NCBI RefSeq assembly: GCF_015708085.1
Contig: NZ_JADNYM010000020.1
Span: 1-64,000, forward strand
Reading direction: 5' to 3'
Source: Arthrobacter terrae
Lineage (GTDB): Bacteria; Actinomycetota; Actinomycetes; Actinomycetales; Micrococcaceae
DNA length: 64,000 nucleotides
Both the position numbers and the translations under genes were made by a program. Shown piece by piece: positions 62,140 through 64,000 of the stretch (the stretch's first letter is position 1; the number at the start of each line of letters is the position of its first letter). A model generated the notes under the pieces. The model was given only the letters and a program-made list of their open reading frames with translations, made no database searches and was not told where the DNA came from.

Positions 62140-62719
62140 ACCGGCGCATTGCCGCAACCCGTTACGTCGCTGAGGGTCTTACCTTCGCTGTCGTGGCCCC
62201 GGTGCATGCCGGGGCCGTCGGATTCTGGCGGCCAGTCCCCCGTCAACCTAATCTAACTAGCCGTCCACTAACCTCACCACGCCTGCCCATACCGCAATCA
62301 GCCGCACCAGCTCAGCAGCCATCGTTCAAATCCGTCGAGCAGGATGGGCCGTGCGGGCGTGCTGGTGCTCGAGGCGCCAGGTCGTCCGGTCACGTGGGCT
62401 CACTTCCACAGTCCCGTCCTCCTCCAGCGAGGAGCCCGTAATGCCGGCCGTTGGCACGTGATAGCTCGGCGTGGGGTAAAGGGGTACAACCAACAGCCCA
62501 GGCACATCCCCAAAACGAGCCACTTGCCGCCATACCAATCGCACGTCACGTGGACTGTTCAAGTCCAACTCCCGAACATGGATGGCACCCTTGCAACCAA
62601 CGTCACGGTGGCAACGAACGACCTCAACGGCGGTCCCCGGGGTTTTGCTGGGATGCGCCTGCCGTAGCTTGGGCGGACAAAAAACTGCTCCCACATCTTT
62701 GTCACGACAGAATGGTGCT
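62140..62719. other. 580-bp gap before the TOTE-type gene
   Basis: I see no supported gene. A hairpin at 62195-62216 ends the lipoprotein transcript. Open frames on both strands from about 62330 to 62700 have no ribosome binding sites; one minus-strand frame is open through the whole gap and into the TOTE gene and reads like a possible decayed fragment but cannot be identified. This could be the boundary of an accessory island. Confidence 0.4.
62195..62216 (+). terminator. Hairpin after the lipoprotein gene
   Basis: GGCCCCGG pairs with CCGGGGCC around a 6-nt loop, 56 bp after the stop. No T-run follows, so it is a weak intrinsic terminator candidate. Confidence 0.55.
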
Positions 62720-64000
62720 GTGACTGACAACACTTCTGAGTTGCCGGAGCAGGACCCGTTGCCGGGCCTCAACTCTGACCGGGACCCTGCGCTGGCCCGC
62801 GAGCTGGCGGAGTTGCGGCTGGACAACGCCCGACTCCGCAAGCTGCTGGAACTGAGTGCGGAAGAAGCCGGGGCAGCCCATCCCGACCAGCCGGTCTTGG
62901 CCGTCACCATGCCGGTCGGCCCGGTGACCATGCACTCTGCACCGGAAACCAAGGTCCTGTTCTTTGAAAACCTGTTTCGCTGCCGCAACGACGTATATGC
63001 AACGCGCTGGGAAAACACGCAGGACGGCCGCTCGGGCTGGGTACCTGCTGTCGCGGGTGGATGGCGCAAGGGGACACCACGAGAGCGCGTCGCCTTCCTC
63101 AAGCTCACACCTGCCGTCGTCGCCGACCATCTGACCGGTGCAAAGCACATCGGCCTGTACCCGCTCACCGAGAAGGACACGTGTTGGTGGCTCGCAGCGG
63201 ATTTTGACGGCCGCGCAGCCATGATGGACGCCTTGGCGTACGTCAAGGCTGCTCGGTTCCGCGGAATTCCCGCCGCGCTCGAAATTTCCCAATCAGGGCG
63301 TGGCGCCCACGTGTGGATCTTCTTCACCGAGGCCATTCCCGCCACAACGGCCCGACAGCTGGGCACCGGCCTCATTCACGAGGCCATGGGTTTGCGTGGC
63401 AGCATGAGCCTGTCCAGCTACGACAGGCTGTTCCCTTCTCAGGATGCCCACACAGGAAAGGGCATGGGGAACTTGATCGCCGCCCCGTTGAACGGAAAGC
63501 GGCGTAACAGCGACGGGACTACCCTGTTTTTGGACACCACCACTTTGGAACCTTTTGAAGACCAGTGGGCCTACCTGTCCAGCCTGGACAGGCTGACGCC
63601 GTCGGCTGTGAACGGGCAAATCCGTCGTCTGCCCTCAGTCCGCTTGGGCAATGAGGTGCGCCGGCTGCAATTGCCGCCGTCCTCCAAAATTGTTCCCCGC
63701 CCGGCTATGGTCGTACAGGCAACATTTGCTTCACGCCTGACTATCCGCTCCTCAGATCTCGGCCCGGCCATGATCTCAGCCATTAAACATGCTGCCTCCC
63801 TGGCCAACCCCGAATTCTACGATCGTCAGCGGCAGCGCCGCTCCATTTGGAACATCCCCCGCTACCTGCACTTTTACGACGAGACCCTTGAAGGAGACCT
63901 CATTATCCCGCGGGGCTTGTTGTCCTTATTAAAAGGCCTGGTTGAGTCGGCTGGCAGCACCTTGCGCCTTGTTGACCAAAGAACGCCGGGCACCCCGCAG
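62720..64000 (+). CDS. TOTE-type conflict-system primase (N-terminal 427 residues; continues off the window)
   Basis: After a short coiled-coil (about 22-45, LARELAELRLDNARLRKLL), the protein matches the archaeo-eukaryotic primase domain of TOTE conflict systems. Matching segments are ENLFRCRNDVYATRWEN, HIGLYPL, the metal motif D161-F-D163 in LAADFDG, S192-GRGA-H197-VWIFF, SSYDRLFPSQD, GNLIAAPLNGKRR and the later NPEFYDRQRQRRSIW and RGLLSLLKGLV. In the family a DEAD-like helicase follows, which would lie beyond 64000. The cysteine-rich module usually seen between the first two motifs is absent here (VPAVAGGWRKGTPRERVAF instead). GTG 62720 is the best in-frame start, with a weak ribosome binding site. 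Confidence 0.88.
   Translation, partial: MTDNTSELPEQDPLPGLNSDRDPALARELAELRLDNARLRKLLELSAEEAGAAHPDQPVLAVTMPVGPVTMHSAPETKVLFFENLFRCRNDVYATRWENTQDGRSGWVPAVAGGWRKGTPRERVAFLKLTPAVVADHLTGAKHIGLYPLTEKDTCWWLAADFDGRAAMMDALAYVKAARFRGIPAALEISQSGRGAHVWIFFTEAIPATTARQLGTGLIHEAMGLRGSMSLSSYDRLFPSQDAHTGKGMGNLIAAPLNGKRRNSDGTTLFLDTTTLEPFEDQWAYLSSLDRLTPSAVNGQIRRLPSVRLGNEVRRLQLPPSSKIVPRPAMVVQATFASRLTIRSSDLGPAMISAIKHAASLANPEFYDRQRQRRSIWNIPRYLHFYDETLEGDLIIPRGLLSLLKGLVESAGSTLRLVDQRTPGTPQ

Noticed and set aside
62550-62575. tRNA-like T-arm (GGACTGTTCAAGTCC) before the TOTE gene
   Set aside because: Only a short hairpin is present; no acceptor, D or anticodon arms surround it, so it is not a tRNA remnant or attachment site that I can support.
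62326-62640. Minus-strand protein-like frame in the gap before the TOTE gene
   Set aside because: It has some protein-like character, but the frame opens antisense to the TOTE gene, has no plausible start and matches nothing I recognise.

Overview
The window comes from the chromosome of a high-GC actinobacterium, most likely a member of the Micrococcaceae (Arthrobacter or a close relative). Supporting signs are the high GC content, frequent GTG starts, dense stop/start overlaps, a PdtaR-type ANTAR regulator next to pyk, DUF6704 and TIGR02234 genes inside the trp cluster, the DUF3000-RNase D pair and the DUF6421-SDR pair. Placement rests on gene content and order; no sequence search was run.

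Layout. About 1-5599 is the right part of an integrated element lodged at the 3' end of tRNA-Leu(CAA). It carries a tyrosine integrase, two small excisionase-like proteins, an EspR/XRE-like regulator, an ECF-like sigma factor, a membrane-anchored protein and a cell-wall-hydrolase-type gene whose 3' end has been replaced by foreign sequence. From 5841 to about 35850 lies core metabolism, nearly all on the minus strand: pdtaR (plus strand), pyk, gltBD, lgt, trpA-trpB-trpC-DUF6704-TIGR02234-trpE, hisI, then hisF-hisG-hisE, ribH-ribA-ribB-ribE-ribD and a PnuC-type RibM transporter behind an FMN riboswitch, then GNAT, rpe, rsmB, fmt, def and an orphan PD-(D/E)XK nuclease. From about 36000 the plus strand dominates: acetate uptake and activation (satP-acs, with a CRP/GlxR-like site), a PAP2-like membrane protein, four tRNAs, a small antitoxin-like protein, zapE (minus), sseA-sufE, an alpha/beta hydrolase (minus), msrB, DUF6421-SDR-threonine aldolase, DUF3000-rnd and a fatty-acid beta-oxidation operon (fadA plus a multifunctional FadB-type protein) behind a palindromic operator.

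The right end holds the two most unusual loci. At 56221-61429 three translationally coupled genes encode an EPSP-synthase-like domain fused to an acyl-CoA ligase, an acyl-CoA dehydrogenase and a FabL/ChcA-like short-chain reductase. This enzyme set recalls formation of cyclohexanecarboxyl-CoA from shikimate, the starter for omega-cyclohexyl fatty acids and for ansatrienin-type polyketides. The EPSP-synthase half keeps most catalytic residues but has lost several that contact shikimate-3-phosphate and one that contacts PEP. At 62720, running off the window, is the N-terminal part of a TOTE-type conflict-system primase (archaeo-eukaryotic primase domain), expected to continue into a helicase.

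Two genome-style features recur. Short tandem repeats (6-23 bp units) sit at gene starts, gene ends and junctions. Two long hairpins with the same geometry and conserved ends, but different stem sequences, lie at the 3' ends of pdtaR and the threonine aldolase gene.
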